Assembly (NCBI RefSeq): GCF_003945595.2
Contig: NW_024104301.1
Coordinates: 620,001 to 684,000, forward strand
DNA length: 64,000 nucleotides
Source of the DNA: Pipra filicauda
Lineage: Eukaryota > Chordata > Aves > Passeriformes > Pipridae
Direction: 5' to 3'
The translations under genes were made by a program, and so were the position numbers. The notes under the pieces were generated by a model. It was not told the origin of the DNA. It did no database searches and saw only the letters and a program-made list of their open reading frames with translations. Below, in pieces: positions 39,101 to 54,100 of this stretch; within the stretch, counting starts at the first letter, position 1, and each line of letters starts with the position of its first letter.

Positions 39101-42100
39101 AAAATCTACAGTTGGCTCTCCAGCTCAGGAGGTGGTATTTCTCCTTTTGCACTCAGGGAGCACCTGGCCAAGATCTCTACATGGAATTTAAACACAAACC
39201 TCCCAGCGCTGTTGTTTAGATTCCACAGGCCTGTCCCTGCTGCCCAAATATGTATTCCCAGCAAGCACAGCACATACCCTGAAAAGCAGCTACTGCAGAC
39301 CTGCAGGAATCACTTCTCCTACAGACCACTGGGGTCTGGTGTACTATGGTTATAAACAAATTATTTTGTTTTCCAAGCTGAATTTTGTAAATTCAGTTTA
39401 CGGAAACAAGCTACAGAAATGTGTTATATTTTCCTGTTTAGGTAACAGATTCCCACTGCCCTTATGCTGAAACACCTCTTTTTTGCCTTGTTAACCCCTG
39501 GTCAAAACCCACTGCCCTCTGTGCCTCCCCCCAGTTCCTTCCTGTACATGGTCATGCAATTTTTTAAGTAGTGTAAGGATTTTCCTTTTATTACAGGTAA
39601 TGGTAATGAGGTTCTTAATTTAAGCAACAGAAAGAGAATCTGATTTGATACTACAGTAGCTAAATAGATTAGCTTTTTCAGCAACACAGAAAAGGAACTT
39701 TTTGGCTTCTCCCCAGCATTTTTTTTTTCAAAGGCGTGGTTTTAGTTTGTTTTTTAATCTCTGATCTGTTTTGTTAGGGAGTTGGGCCTGTCAGCTCAGC
39801 TCTCCAAGAGCCAAAACTAACAGTATTTCCCCAAACAAAGGTTCATTCAGAGAATCAGATTATATGCATTGTGTGCTGGAGCAAAGAGGCAGGGGAGAGA
39901 AACCAAAACATTTCTACACAAAGTGGATGTGTAGGACTGGCGAGGAGGCCACACTGGAGCATCTTCCTATTTGTACCTACACAGTTAATCCCAGCTGCAG
40001 CCCAAGGATACTTAATCCCAGACAGTGCTCATTTTAAAAGCAAGATTTAGGGCAGGTCATTTGCTTGGTTACCTGGTTCATCCTCCTTACCTGAAATCCT
40101 CCCTCCAGGGATGGGCAAGGGGAAGGATGTCCTATTGCCCACACTCCACAAAGGAGAGGAGGGAGCTCTGTGCTGAAGTTACAGCAAACATTTTAAAACA
40201 ACCAAACCGTCCCCACCGCTTGATTAATCTCCTTTTAAAAATAACACTTCAATCTTGAAGACAGAGACACTGGAAGAGACAAGCATTTTTCCTCTATCAT
40301 GAGCGTTATATATTAAAAAAGTGCTAGAAAAACAAAAACAGAAATCAAAGTCAGCCACCGGCAAATGGGAATTGCAACACCTGCCAAGGAACATGTTATC
40401 TCAGCTGATTTCACGTAGGCAGGCTCAGGTATGCACCTCCTGAGATGGAACAGCAAAGGGGAAGGTCATTGTATACCACAAGCAAATATTCCTGCCCCAA
40501 ACGCACCATAAACCTTCATTTATTTATATTGTTACTTCAAGTAGTTTTGAATTTAAGTTTGGAACTTTAAATTAATTTGCATAAATGAAGGTTCACAGTG
40601 CCTGGGCTCTTGCTCTGATAACCTCGTCTATGCTGGACTCACAAGTGGCCAAGGAGATGTTGTGGCACACAAGTGCTCCCGTGGCAGCAGACCTGTGCTT
40701 TGCCAAGGAAACATCCTGCAGCCTCCTCAGGCTGAAGCAAGAGGTGAAAAACTCCTGTTTTGAGAGTGTTATTACATCTCCCCCGACAGCTTTTCATACC
40801 ACCACCACTGAGTCAATCAAGGAAAGGAGTCTCGTGCTCCTGTTCAAGCCAAACACAACAGGGCCAAGGCCTGCTGTGTGCAAAGGAGCTGGGAAGGACT
40901 CTGAGAAATGCCTGCACCAGATGCAGGTTTCGTACGAGTTATGAAAGGGTGAAAAGAGCACAGGGCAAAAGGAAACATAAAGAACAGTACAAATATCAAG
41001 GAGACTTGGAGGATATAGTGTTCTTTAGCCAGTGGTTATTTAAAGGTTCAGAATATTTAGATAGTTTCTCATTTCCAGTCAGAAATCAAAGGATATTTCT
41101 AGACATGTTCCTGCTTTTCAGACATTTGTCCAGCATTGACTCACTTTACTACAGAACTGAAACAGCAAGAGAAGAGGAAAAGTTTCATAAGAAACGCCAC
41201 TCATATGTCAGTCAAAAGGCTGAGAAATGGGCCTCACCATCACCTCTGTCACTGCTGGCCCTCCCCAAAATCTCCCCCGATCCCTGCTGGGCTTAAGTTT
41301 CGTAGAGGGACCAAGGTTGAAGGTCCTGATTTTTGACAGTTGAGGGGTGTGACATTTTCTAAAGTGATAATATTTATAAAGTTACAAAGAACTGCCAGAA
41401 ACATCATTATGAAAACAGATCCTGACACACAGGACTAAAACAGTGCCATTTTTAGAGCAGCTTCAATATAAAGGGAAGTGATTCCTACTCACTTATCTCA
41501 CAGTGTCTTGAAATTTTCCACTTCTTCCTAAAACTTGCTTTCTACCACTGGTTTTTCATCAGCCTTCTCAGAATCACAATATTCACTACATCATACAGAT
41601 GATCAGGAACTCCACCTTCCTTCTCATTTGAAAGGATGGCTGTTGGCAAGGTCCCTCTTGTACAGAGAGCTGCATGTTAGAATCTTTTTGAACATTAAGA
41701 TCTCAGCCTAGATTAATGAACCGATCGAGATGTGATGATCTGGGACTTACATTATGGTTCAAAGATTTTTTGCACACAGAGCTTCTGAAAACCCAAACAA
41801 ACCCTATCAGTGTGACAGATCAGCACAGCTCTCTGAGCAGCACACACAGCACCGGAGCCCAGAGCTGTTTACCGGGAGGGAGAAACTCGAAACCAGCTCT
41901 ATCCACAGAGGATAGTGTAACACTCTCTGAACGACATTACAAGCCTATAAATATACTGCAAGACTTCAGGGATCTTATTCTGAAAGCGCTTTAAGGGTTT
42001 GCAAAAGCAGAGATGCTCCCCCAGCTCTCCCCTTGTGACACAAAGCTTTCATACCAGCTGTCTGCAGCCAGCTCCCTGCAGCTTGAAAAACACCAGGCTT

Positions 42101-45100
42101 GTTCCCAAATCCAGTTATTACAGACTCAAGACTTCAACAACACATACAGTTTATTCAAAGTTTACATAAAAGCTGAACCAGAAACTACATAAGAGACAGA
42201 AGCAGGCTAAAGGAACCGATGTGTTACTACTACAGCTACTGAAAGATCAATCAAAATCTCATAGAAAGGTAATGCAGGCAGAAAACTCCTTCCAGAGTTA
42301 ACGTGCAACAGCCTACAATGTGGAAAGGGAGTTTAGGAAAAAATAAAAGCACTTCTAAAAGGTCATGCATGCCTCCCAGGAAAAGTCTCTACTTAGAGCT
42401 TTGTTGGATCTATGTGCAAAGAAATGCTTTGGCAATGCCTTCACCAAAACCAGCCCTTCAATTCGAGGTGAACATCCCAGGGAGCTGTGAAGTGGCAGTT
42501 CCTGCCATGGGAGCAGCCACATCTGAAATGCAGCAGTGAAAGTCCCTGGGATTTGCTATTCCAACAACACGGCCTCCAAGAAAGGGGAAACATTCAGAGA
42601 ACATGCAGTGGAAAACAAACCTTCCCCTCTGGGTCACCAGCTCAAATGGGAGCTGTAAGGTTTGCAGCAGCGCAGGAAAGGCTGTGAGTGACCCTCCCCT
42701 GGTTAACTGGGACCCGGGGCTGGCAGGGGAGCATTAATGCTCGTGCCACTCAGTGCTCAGCACACTCTTCCCAGATGGCTCTTGTTCCCCGTTAGGACTG
42801 GAGGGCCAAGGGCGATGCCTGGTTCCCACATACAGATGGAAAGAAGACCAGCCCTGTCCTTAGGGAAGTGTCTCCAGCCCTGCTGAACTGTTGAATCTGT
42901 TACTTTATAATGATGGTGGTTATGGGCACCATGCACAGGGCTCTGACAATACTTAACCTCACTATATGTGGGGAGTGTCAGAGAAGGACCTTGATTTTAT
43001 TGCATTATACCCTTATAAAGTCATTCCTTTGCTCACAGTGACTCCCATGATTAAATATTTAGCAGCAAAATCGTTTAGAAATTCTCAAGCCATCCCCCTG
43101 TGCAGCAGCTAAAAGACACAGCTGGACTGATGCAGCTCCATTCCTTACCAAGGACACACTTCCAAATGGACCAAGATGGTTTGTGTCCCAAAGCAAGTGA
43201 TGACTTTACCAGTAAAACATGTAACAATATCAGCACTTTCCTGAATCTTACTACAAACAAGTCACTCAATGACCCTCACACAAGTCTCTTCAAACCACGT
43301 TTTTCCCCTGTTCCAAAATTACAAGAAAGCAGCCTCAATCTTCACTCTGTAGAGTCCTTTAGAAAGGTCACAATGAAGGTAAATAACACTTTTTACATGT
43401 TTATTGCTATAGAAAGAAGCAACCCTTCTAAACTTCCAAAGATCTGTCTCCCCATTTCCCAAGGCCTGCTCGATCCACCCAGCCCATAATCACCACATGC
43501 CAAGCTCAGACACCAAGCCTACTAATGTGCTAATAAAAACTGCTAATAAAAGTTTTAGGCTTCTTAAGCTCTGCTAAGATTTTTACTGGAGATTTGAGGG
43601 TTCTACTTGTACGACTGGATACTGAAAACAGATGGGATCCATGCTGGGTTCCTAAACAACAGCCTTCACCCCCCAAAAGTTTATTAGAAAAAGTAATGAA
43701 TTGGCTTTTATTGCACAATTCTGTGCATCCATTTGCAGTCTCCAAGCTGAGCCATGTTCTTCAATAACATTTGCTGATTTGATGAAGCAAATGAGTGAAA
43801 TCTAATGAGGTTGCCCAAGAAGGGTTAACTGTGTCACACAGCAAGAGACAGACCAGAACTCAGGAATGCCTCTGGTTCCCATGCAGTTTGATTAGAGATT
43901 ACCCCTCCTCACAGGAGGAATGACTCAGATCACAGTGTCATTCCAGTCACAAACATATTGGCTCTCTGCTTTCACAACACCACAGAATATCCAGGATATT
44001 CAGGCAGATGGTGAGGGAGGGCAGCAGCACCAAACAGGGCTGATATAACAGAGCAGCAACACACACTGGCTTGACAGCTTCCAGAGACCAAATGCTGCCT
44101 GGAATTTTTTCACAGCTGATACCAAAACACTGCCCAGTTCGCTCGAGCACTTGGCACCAGACCTGTCCTGCTTCAGCAAGAGCTGTAAGAACACCTCTCC
44201 AGGTTGGCCACAGGTCCAGCTTTCCCAGTACTGTCCCCAGCACTGGACACGAGCAGGTGTTTGGGGAGGAGTCAGAAGAGGACGAGCACGTTCCTGTGAC
44301 TCTGCTGCCAGTTCCCAACAACCAGCCCCCCTCAACTGTAAAGGAAAATTATATTAACAAGTACATTAACTCTCTCCCTAACAGTGACTGGAATAGCTTA
44401 CATAGTTGCCTTTTTTGCTGTGTTTATAGACACTTTTTTCCCCCCTATATCTGTGTGAGTTCAATACGTCTACTGATTTAGTAGGTGTGTGCGTTGGAAA
44501 GGGAGGGAGAATGACATTTTTAGTAGGGAACAGCCACTGTGGTGACCACTGCGATGACTCAGATGCCCCAGCTTTTGGATAGATTGGTTTGGATTCTCAG
44601 CTATTTCACAACCTCTGCTTTCTATATTTTCGACAGGTTTTAGGTGTCAAGCGTGGTTGCTGATTACCTGAAGTGAATACAGATTCCTCCTTGAGGATAT
44701 CTGTACTCCTGATCAAGTCAGTTCTCCCATCCCAACATTAAGTTAATTTGAAATAAGCTGACAACATGCAAAGAACTACTCTGGCTCTGCAGCAGATCTC
44801 AACATTTCACAACCATATCCAAATCCTTTGACTTAGTCCTTCCTTTCTAAAAGTTTCATATCCTCAAACCCAGAAAAGTCATTTTTGTATGTGTTTCCAG
44901 GTCACAAACTTGTTCCCCTCTCTACAACCCCTCCACTCAATTTTCTTTCCCAAAGGCTGTGTTATAAAGAGCAAAAGCAAGTAGTTCATTCCCTTTCACT
45001 GTTTCTTGCATTCCCACATCTGGCACACCACCACCACGTTTTGTATCCAAGTTCACTCAACCTCCATCCCCAGGGACAGATGTTTACCAAGCAAACAGAG

Positions 45101-48100
45101 AGCTGGAGTGAGCTGTGCAGATACCACTCTGCAGCACTTCAGAGAGCGAAACAGTTTCACCTTCTTTGGACACGGTACAGAACAAGCTAACGGGAGCAGC
45201 AGGACATGGAACCAGCCCTTCATGTGCTGCTAACAGACAAGCAAATTTCAGAGCCCATTCCTGAATCCACAACACAGCTTAGCAGGACCAGGACTTCACT
45301 GGTTGAATACCAGGAGTTCTCCTGATGCACAGCTGTCACTGTAATTATTATTAACAGAGCTTGACTTGCCATGGGGAAGCTTACTCAGACTACAGCTCCC
45401 ATATAAACATGCAGAAATTCATCAGGATGCGCAGAGACCAACCATCCTAGAACATATCAAATGACAATATTCTTTGCTCTGGGAAACGTGGCAGCAGATA
45501 ATAGCTATATGCAGTGATTGGTAGATCAGGAATGCAGTAAGATCTTCCCTGGCCTCCTCCTGTTTGGCACTTCTTCTCTAACAGCTGCCAGACCTACAAG
45601 TCCAGGTATTTCCTTTTTAACTTTTTAAATAGGTTCTTCTTTTTTACCTGCATGACTTTCCTTTCTTACCTTGCTCATCACTTCTGCCTCCAACACACTG
45701 CAAAGTAAAGGCTTTCAATAATTAGCACAGGCTACATCCAGGGTCACCCCACAGCACCAAAAGCAAAAGTCTGCATGATAAAAAGATAATCAAGAGCAGT
45801 CACAGGCTTCAAAGAAGAATCACAAAGACCTGAGAAGCTCTTCCACAATTCCTGCTCCATTTGGTCTCTGTCCCTTTGGGAATGGTGTCAACAGTGAGGA
45901 CGAACAGTGAACAGATTTTACAGCAGCCTAAAATCTGGATGCAAGATGCAGCAAGTAGAATTTAGCAGAGCAACCTGTGATGGCTCTCACAGCGTATTCA
46001 CACGACCATAACTAAATGCAGTGGGCCCAAGTTATTTTTAGGACTATTGTGAAACCCCAGTGTCACTTCATTCCAGCTGCTCCAAAGATACAGCAGCACC
46101 ACCACACAGCCTGGGCTCTGTCTCATCACTCCTGGCTGCATGGAGTGAGTCTCACCCTTGCCCTACATTAGAATTCCGATGCCAAGGCAGTGAAGTCCCT
46201 GGCACAGGCAGGGCCATGTGGATGAGAAGAGTGTTTTGGACAAGGAGCTCACGTGAGCTGGGGAAGGGTCTGGCTGTTGGATAGAGGAGTCCCTGCCCCT
46301 GCAGCCTGGCCAGAGGTCTCCTGGCCATGCTGGCCAAGGTCACTTCAGCTGTTGTTGAACTGCTGCAGGCAGAGCACCCGTTACTATGGGACCTTGAGGG
46401 AAGGGAGAGTAAACAAAGTGGCAGAGGGAAAGGACAGCCAGGATTTCGAGTAAACATCCCATGCTAGAGAGTTCTGAAAACAACAAACTTGATAGATCCC
46501 AGAAGCAAAGCCTTCTTGGTGCCTCTGCAATGTTTGCTCGGATCTCGTTATGCAGACAACAACCCCGATCTCTGAGGAGTAACAGGCTCCACTGTTGGAA
46601 GGATCACTGAAAAGAAAAGGCCTCATCCTGCTTCCATGTGCTTCTGCAGTTCTGTTCTGGGCAGCGGTACAAGAGGCACACAAACTTTTCAGGACAAAAC
46701 AGTTGTACACTCTCCTTCCTTTGCTCCTCCAGCCCGGCAGGACACAGCCAAGCCCACGGCCCTGCATTCAGCACAGCCATTCCAATGGCAGCAAACGCTC
46801 CGGCGTTCACACAAGCTCCCAACACAGCTACCTCTGGAGCATCCACATACACAGGACTCTCTTAGAATTCCAGGGCAGATACAGCACAGGAGGCAAGCCA
46901 GGCTGAGGGAGGACCACAGACACACCACACAGAGGGGTCAGAGCAGGGCACACTTGCAGGCTGCCACCTTCCCCCCAGATTTGCAAGACCCAAGTATAAA
47001 CAATGCAGCTGCTGTCTCACCCCCAAACCCAGTAACAGCAATCCTCTTTCTCAAGAAGGGCAAACCTATTGCACAAGTGCAAGGCTATCTGGATCTTCTC
47101 CTTACCCCTCAGTCACCCTTAAGGCTCAACTCTTCAATTCTTGTTCTTATTCACAAGCCAACCCTAGTACAAGTAAACCCCAGCCAACACCAGCAAAGAT
47201 GAGACCACCTTTCCATCTCCCAGCTGAGATGGAAGAAGCCCTTTCAAGCTGAAGCAGAAACAAAGCTGTAGCAAAATCAGATCCCTGTACCTGGATAAGG
47301 ACAACTCTTAATGGACTAAAGGGGGATCTCTCAACCTTTCTTCCTTTGCTCCTTTGGCTCAAAGCAGCCTCACCTCTTTGATTTCTGCTCTGAACTGTCC
47401 CCCCCAAAATTCTCTCCTTTGCTTCCCAAATCACTGGAAGAATGCAGAGGGACACACTGTTAATCTGCAATAATACAAACACCACAGATGTATTCTACCC
47501 ATTAAGCTATCCTCTGCTTGCTCTGCTGGGGTATAATTGAGCAATAAAGATACCCTGGAAATCCAGAAACTTCCCATCATAACTAAAAAAAGATAAATGT
47601 ATCTCTGTATGTAGGAAGGCATTTAAATATACAAAATATTACAGTAAAAAAGGACATTAATATAGCAAAAAGGACTGTATCCAGTGCTTCCTTGCACCAC
47701 ACAATCAGCTAAACTAGAAGTAGAGAGATGAAAAGGCCTCTAACTGTACATTAGTATTGTAGATAATGTGCTGCATGAACACAAAACCAAGGACAAAAAG
47801 CTCTCTAACAAGTCATTAAAATCTTTCTGTGCTTTTCAGGAAAAGTGATCAATTCATTAAGCACCATGGTGAGCTACTTACCCAGCTGAACCCTTTCCTC
47901 ACATCACTGTAGTCACAAACCCTGCCAGGGCCAAGGGTTATCTGGGGGTCAGCAGTGGCCTGGCCAAAACACACCGACATATCACTAATAGGAGCAAATC
48001 AGATTCTTTCACTAATACCCTGCTACAAGATAATCTTTGCAGTGGCCTGCAAGCTCTTCCCATCTGGTCTGTCACCTTTTGTTTTACAGTCTCAAAGGCG

Positions 48101-51100
48101 ACAAAGCAGCTCTGAGAACCACCCCTGACACCCTGAGCTTTGTATCTACATGTACCTTGCAAGTGGGCTGGATAATCAGCCAAGGGAAGGAATTTTTTCC
48201 CTGGGCCTAAATGGCTTCCTAAGGTCCTTTCCAACACCATTTTCTATTATCCATCTGACAACATAGCTCACAACCTAACTAAAAATACTAGTCTTCCACA
48301 AGGTAACTGTTGCTGAGCTTGCTCTTAAGTAGCACACAGTTTCCATACCTTAAGGCACAAACTGAAATCTGCTTAACAGAGAGGGAACGGTAATTCCCCT
48401 GCAGCCAGTCATTCACACCACACAGAATGGCCAAGGTGTCATCCAGGCTCTCCTTTCACACTTGCTCCTCAGAGGCATTAAGCCTGCAAGGGACCTATAA
48501 GAGATTGTCACATGTATGGGAATGGCAGTAAGATAAACATTATCCCTGCGGGAGTTGGAGTGAACATCTGCTCTATCCAACGCTACATTTAACCCAGGGA
48601 GGCAGAGTCCAGAACTGCAGCACATCCAGCCAAGGCAGGAAAGCAGACCAGGAGCCCTTGTCATTCCTGCCGGCAGAGTAAAGGTGGTCCCTTCACAGGC
48701 AGGGTCCTCCTGAGGCCTGGAGCAAATCTCTCCTGCAGAAAGGGGTGCCTCTAATGCAATCAACCATTTGACAGCTCAGGGAAGCTGACACCATTTAGAC
48801 TTCCAAGGCCAACAAAACACCTCTCCCCAGGTGAAAAATCCGAATTCCTCTATGCATAACGCAGCTCCCGCTGTTCTAAAAGCGGGAGGGTTTTCTAGAG
48901 TCTCCAAAAGGCCACCATCAGCACCAGACTCGTGAATCCAGAGTGATGCTCCAGATATTGAAGCTTCTTCGGATGAGAGCAATGATGCCTCTCAGAAGCA
49001 CAGACACCAGTCACAGCAGGGAGCAGGTGTTTTTCACAGGCAGTTCCATGAATGCCCAAGGCACTCAGCAGAGCTCTGCCTTCCAGGAGTATTAGGATTA
49101 CCATTAAAATATCAGTCTGGTTTTATTACCTTGTGATTTGTATCTGTAGGATTCCTCATCACTTACAGAAACTTTTCTAACAGAGGTGTCAATAAGCTGC
49201 ACATCTTCCTCGTCCCCTCCTAAATCTTCCTTCCATTTATCTCCTTCATTATTTAAGTTTGTAGCTGAAGTGTCATCTCTGATACTGCTTCCTTTTAGAC
49301 TCCTATGTGAGCTCACTTCCAAACCTCACGCCTTTGTTTCCCCTTTTCAAAAAGGTCAGCACACACATCTGCAGCTCTGAAGTGTTGAGAATGTCTGGGT
49401 CATTTTTAGAGGGGAGAAAGGGAGGAAAAAGCAGTAGCTGATTTATCTAAGATCAACAGCCAAGAAACCAAGGGCCAGTGAAGAGTTCTGTGCTTGTGTC
49501 ACAAAGTAAATAAGCTGTGGCAAACGCGCACTGGAACGTTTCCGACGGCAATTGCTCTTCACTCACAAAGGGATGGCCACATTAATTATATCAGGAATGG
49601 CACCAAGTCAGCCTCTTCTATGTTCAAAAACAATCAATCAAAAGTGGCCTTCCAGCTCCCATTTGAGCAAACAAACAAAAAATTATTTGAAAAGACCATG
49701 TTTAGAATTTCTATTCTAGCCATTTCTGGAAAACCTTGCTTTTCCTAACCTCATTTTTCAAGCCTTCCTGCTTCAGAAACTGTGACAATGGTGTAACCCC
49801 AGCTTGCACTAAAAACAATCAGATTCAGTTTTTTCCATCGCTGTCTGAAAAACAAAGAACCAACTCTATTTTCTTTGGAGGCAACTGAAACAAGTACTTT
49901 TCCTAATCATCTTCGTAATTGTTTTATGGGCATGTTAAAGGTTTCCTTCCCAGAGCCAAAGGAAAATTGTATGAAAGCTGTAAAATATTTCTATAGCCAT
50001 CAAAGAGTTTAGAAACCTTGTCTTCTTCCTCAGAAGAAGCTTAGAAGTTTTGTCTTTCAAGAAACTGCTTGTGCCAATGACATTAGGATATCAAAGGATG
50101 AGGGAAACTGTAAACACCAGTAATTTCTGCATACAAAGAAAGGAAGCAGCAAGCATATAGTCTGTAGTCTACTAATTAAAAATAAAATACCAGATTAAAC
50201 CCAAACTGGTCCAAGTTCCTAACTGATAAGGTTTTTTTGCTGTTGTTGTGTTTTAAAAAACCCCTTTCTCTCTAATAGCAAAAGGCAGCAAGGCAGCATG
50301 AGAAGAGCCAAACCAGGAACCCCAGCTCTCCTACCCCTATTTTACTGGGTGATCATCCATGACTTCCATATCTGGGTCCATCCACCTCATTCCCTCCCTT
50401 TATCAGGCACACCCTCCTGAAGTGATTGCTATCTAAGTCTCCCATCACAGATCAAAGCATGGGGAATAAAGGCTGGACTTTGACTCCAAGCACACCTTTA
50501 ATCATCTACCCTCACTTTCCATATATTCTTCCCTTTCATACATATTTCTCCTGCCCTGAAGAGCAGAACATCGACATCTTTTCTCCCCAACTCATCTCAT
50601 TCACATCTGTCCTCTTTATCAGATCTCCTCAAAGTACAGCTCCAACCTCTTTTCTTCTCCACAGTGTCCCTACCATCCCCAGAGACTTCCCTTTCCTCCC
50701 TGCCATTCCATCCAACCCTCCTGCTGAACATTTCCTCACTCACACAAGTTCAGGGAGTTTGTAACCCGGGCTCAAACCCACTCAGTCAGCTGAGACAACC
50801 TTTGTTTGACTTGAACTTCACAGTATCTTTTTGCCCCCCCTTCCTGTTTCCATCCTTGTGACCTCTGTCAGCACCATCCAGCTCATTGTGTGGCTTCACC
50901 CTGGCCCTTCTAATTCATTCAATGCATTCCTCAAAGATCCTCTTAATATCACTCCAAATCTCAGTGAGTTTCCACCCTCATTCCTTGTCCTCTCAATTCT
51001 TCCTGATTTGCAACAGATCCAAGACCCGTTATTAGGGGGAAAATCCCACCCACACATAACGATTTAGAATTTACTCTCTACTTCAAGCCTGTGACATCCC

Positions 51101-54100
51101 AGAAATGCCCAACCTTCAGCTCAACACGACCACAAAGCTCCCTTTATTCCTCCCCACTCCTTCCCAGCTTGCAGCATCACCGGATACCCCTTTGTTTGAT
51201 TAAGACTAATCATAGCTTAAGGACACACAGTCAGATAAGCAGCTGCTCAAGTGACTGTATATCAACTCTGCTTTCCAAAAGAACGGAAAGAATGGAAATT
51301 TTTTTCCCCCACATGGGAAAGTAACAAACAAGAATGATTCAGTGACCTACTAAAGGGGCATGTGGAAAAACATGAGTAAAGCTAAGACCTGAATTTCGGG
51401 TTTCTTGGCTTTAATTCCTCCTGCCACTCAGTAGAAAGAAATTAAAACAGGTAAAGGGGAGAGAACTGGAAACCAAGGTGTGAATTTCTGTTGCCATCAA
51501 ACTCCATTCAAAGCACATCATAAACGTGCAGCACAAAATCTTCACTAAAAGTAATGCCAAATCTCAACAGTTCAGCCAAGTTTTTTCAGAGCATGCAACA
51601 GTTATTGAGAACTGGCAATCTGAGGACAAAGCAGCTCCCTCTTCCCTGTTTCAGCAATCCATCAAAAATTATGATTATGAAATCTATGTTGTATTTAAGC
51701 CAGGAAATAACATCTGTTTACTGAGCGAAAACACCAGATGAAAACTACACCAAAACATGTACATGGCAAATCAAAAGATGATATCAACAATATGTTTTTT
51801 TAATGAAAAACGTGACTACTGTGCACATACCTCTATAGTAACACCCTGCACAACCAGGCCCACAGAAACCACTAACAGCTTGGGACCTGCAGAACCACCA
51901 AAATAGCCAGGAGCAACACAAAAAAAATTGTCCCTGTATCCAAACCTCTGTCTGCCAAATTTGTCTGTTCTTCCTTTAGTCATGTGTAGCCCTGAAGACA
52001 CCAAGACCTTAATCTGAACCAAGGCCGTCTCACACTACCACTACTAAGTGTTTACTTTGGCAAAGAAATGCTTCTTTGAAATGAGAACAGCTCAGCAATC
52101 ATTCTTCAAACTGTCCCCAGGTTCAAGGTTGTCAAGGTGGAATTTAAAAGTGCATCTTACTCAGAGCTTAAAAGCTTGTGACTATATCAAGCATTTGACA
52201 TAAGCAGGGTAAGAGGCTCAGAACCAACGTCCTGGTTCATATTGCACCCTGAATACAGCATCCTTGCTTTGAAGGGACCTTTATTATGGTTAATAAAGAC
52301 TTATACCAGAGCAACTCTGTTTAAGTTTGGCCTCATTCACAGGGTGAATACAGGTGTTTTTATCAGAGTGGTTTCTAAAAGCAGCATGTGAAATATGTAA
52401 CTAAATTCTGGAAGTTTTTAATCTCAAACTTGCCATCAGCACTGTTAAGAACTTCCCCAAACACATGATGCATTAACAAAGAATATGTGGCAAAGGTGCT
52501 CTGGAAACAAGCTGACCCTTAATGTCAGTCCACTGAGGAAAGGAATATTTTTGGCTTATATGAAGCGAAGGGGTCATATTGCCAAAGAGGAGAGATAAAA
52601 TCTGGAAATGACCCGGTAAGCTGTTCACAAGGCAGCCTTTGTCCCAGTTCCCAGACCCCACTCTCCTGCTCCATGCAACTTTAACAGGCAGGACCCAGAA
52701 GGCTTTAGACAAGTATCTCATGCCAGTGTTAACACTCTTACCTCAAGTACAACACCTGGCACGGTGCTTAAGCTCTTATCAGGAGACAAGAGAACTCTGA
52801 GGCTACTCAAGAATAACTGGGCCCACAAAGTCATCTTCATCTACCCTATCAACCCCACCACTAAGGTAGGCACAAACTGACATAATAATATGTAACAGAA
52901 GTTTAAAAAGAACATCACCCAGTGTGAGTGCGAGTAGTATTGTTAATAATTCCTAAAATAAACCTTGTGCTTTGTTTACATGACCTACATGACCACACAC
53001 AACTGAGTGGCCCATCCTCTCTACTGCAGAGATTGTCTCCCAGGCAGTGCACAAGAAGGGAATCTTCATACAGAAAATTAATGACTTATGGGGTCCCAGA
53101 GCCTCATCAGCCTCTTATTTCTTTACAGGGCACGTATACAACACACTGGGTAAGGGTGACTGAAATCTGCACTGTCACTTATCCACTCTACATCCAGAGA
53201 AAATAACAGAAGAATTGTCTTAAATCTACTTTTTCCAAGAGCAATATTTCCTATTCCCTGCAATGATTACATTAGTCATTCCACCAGGATTTACCTTGCT
53301 GTCCTAGAGACAAATTAGCACAAGGTCACTGACTCCTAACACATTTTTCAGAGTTCCACATGCAGTTCAGAATATGCAGATCTGCATTTCCAAGTGCCTA
53401 TTTCAGGTTTTGAACATTAGACAAACTATACATCATTGTTCCCAAAGCAGAGTTTTCCATAGGAAAATCCACTGTCCCATATTCCAGCCTCTTAGGGCAA
53501 TAAATGGTTTACAGTGCCCTTTTGTAAAGCACAAATTTTCACGTCACATAAGCCTAAGCCTTCAGCCCACACTCCACATGGAGCTGAACAGGATTCTTCC
53601 ACTGAAGACAACAGGTCTCCAAAACTAAGAGAAAAAAATTCTTCTGCCCCAATCTCAGGAAAAAAACCCCTTCACGATATGCTGTTGCTGGAACATTTCT
53701 GAATACAGTTCTGCTTTGGGAAGTTATTTCTGGGTAATGTAACTATTTGGATAATGGTAAAGCTACTATTAAAGGCCTTTACTAAATATCAAGATGACAT
53801 ATCATTTTACTTAATTCTGCATATTGCAGGTCATACAACCACGAGCACAGTTTCTCATTAGAATGAGCAGTGTCAAAGGTCTTTTTCATTTTGGAAAGCA
53901 CATTTTTTAAGATCTTTTTGCCTTTACAGTGGCCTGCCTGCCACAGGGCAATCCTAGCCACCTACACACAGCAAGGTCTGCAAGGTCACCTTGTTTTAAA
54001 GAGCTGAGATGAAGGGGCTAAGAGGGGAAAACCAATGTCCTTTCTCCTCTGTCAGTGTGGTACAGCTCCCACAATCAATCTCAGGAGAAAAACGGGTGAC

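Noticed and set aside
40760..41296. 178-codon frame in MLXIP intron 1
   Set aside because: No recognisable domain or splice partners, and it overlaps another open frame. Considered chance.
43100..43489. 129-codon frame in MLXIP intron 1
   Set aside because: No domain, no supporting splice or poly(A) context, and composition typical of intron sequence.
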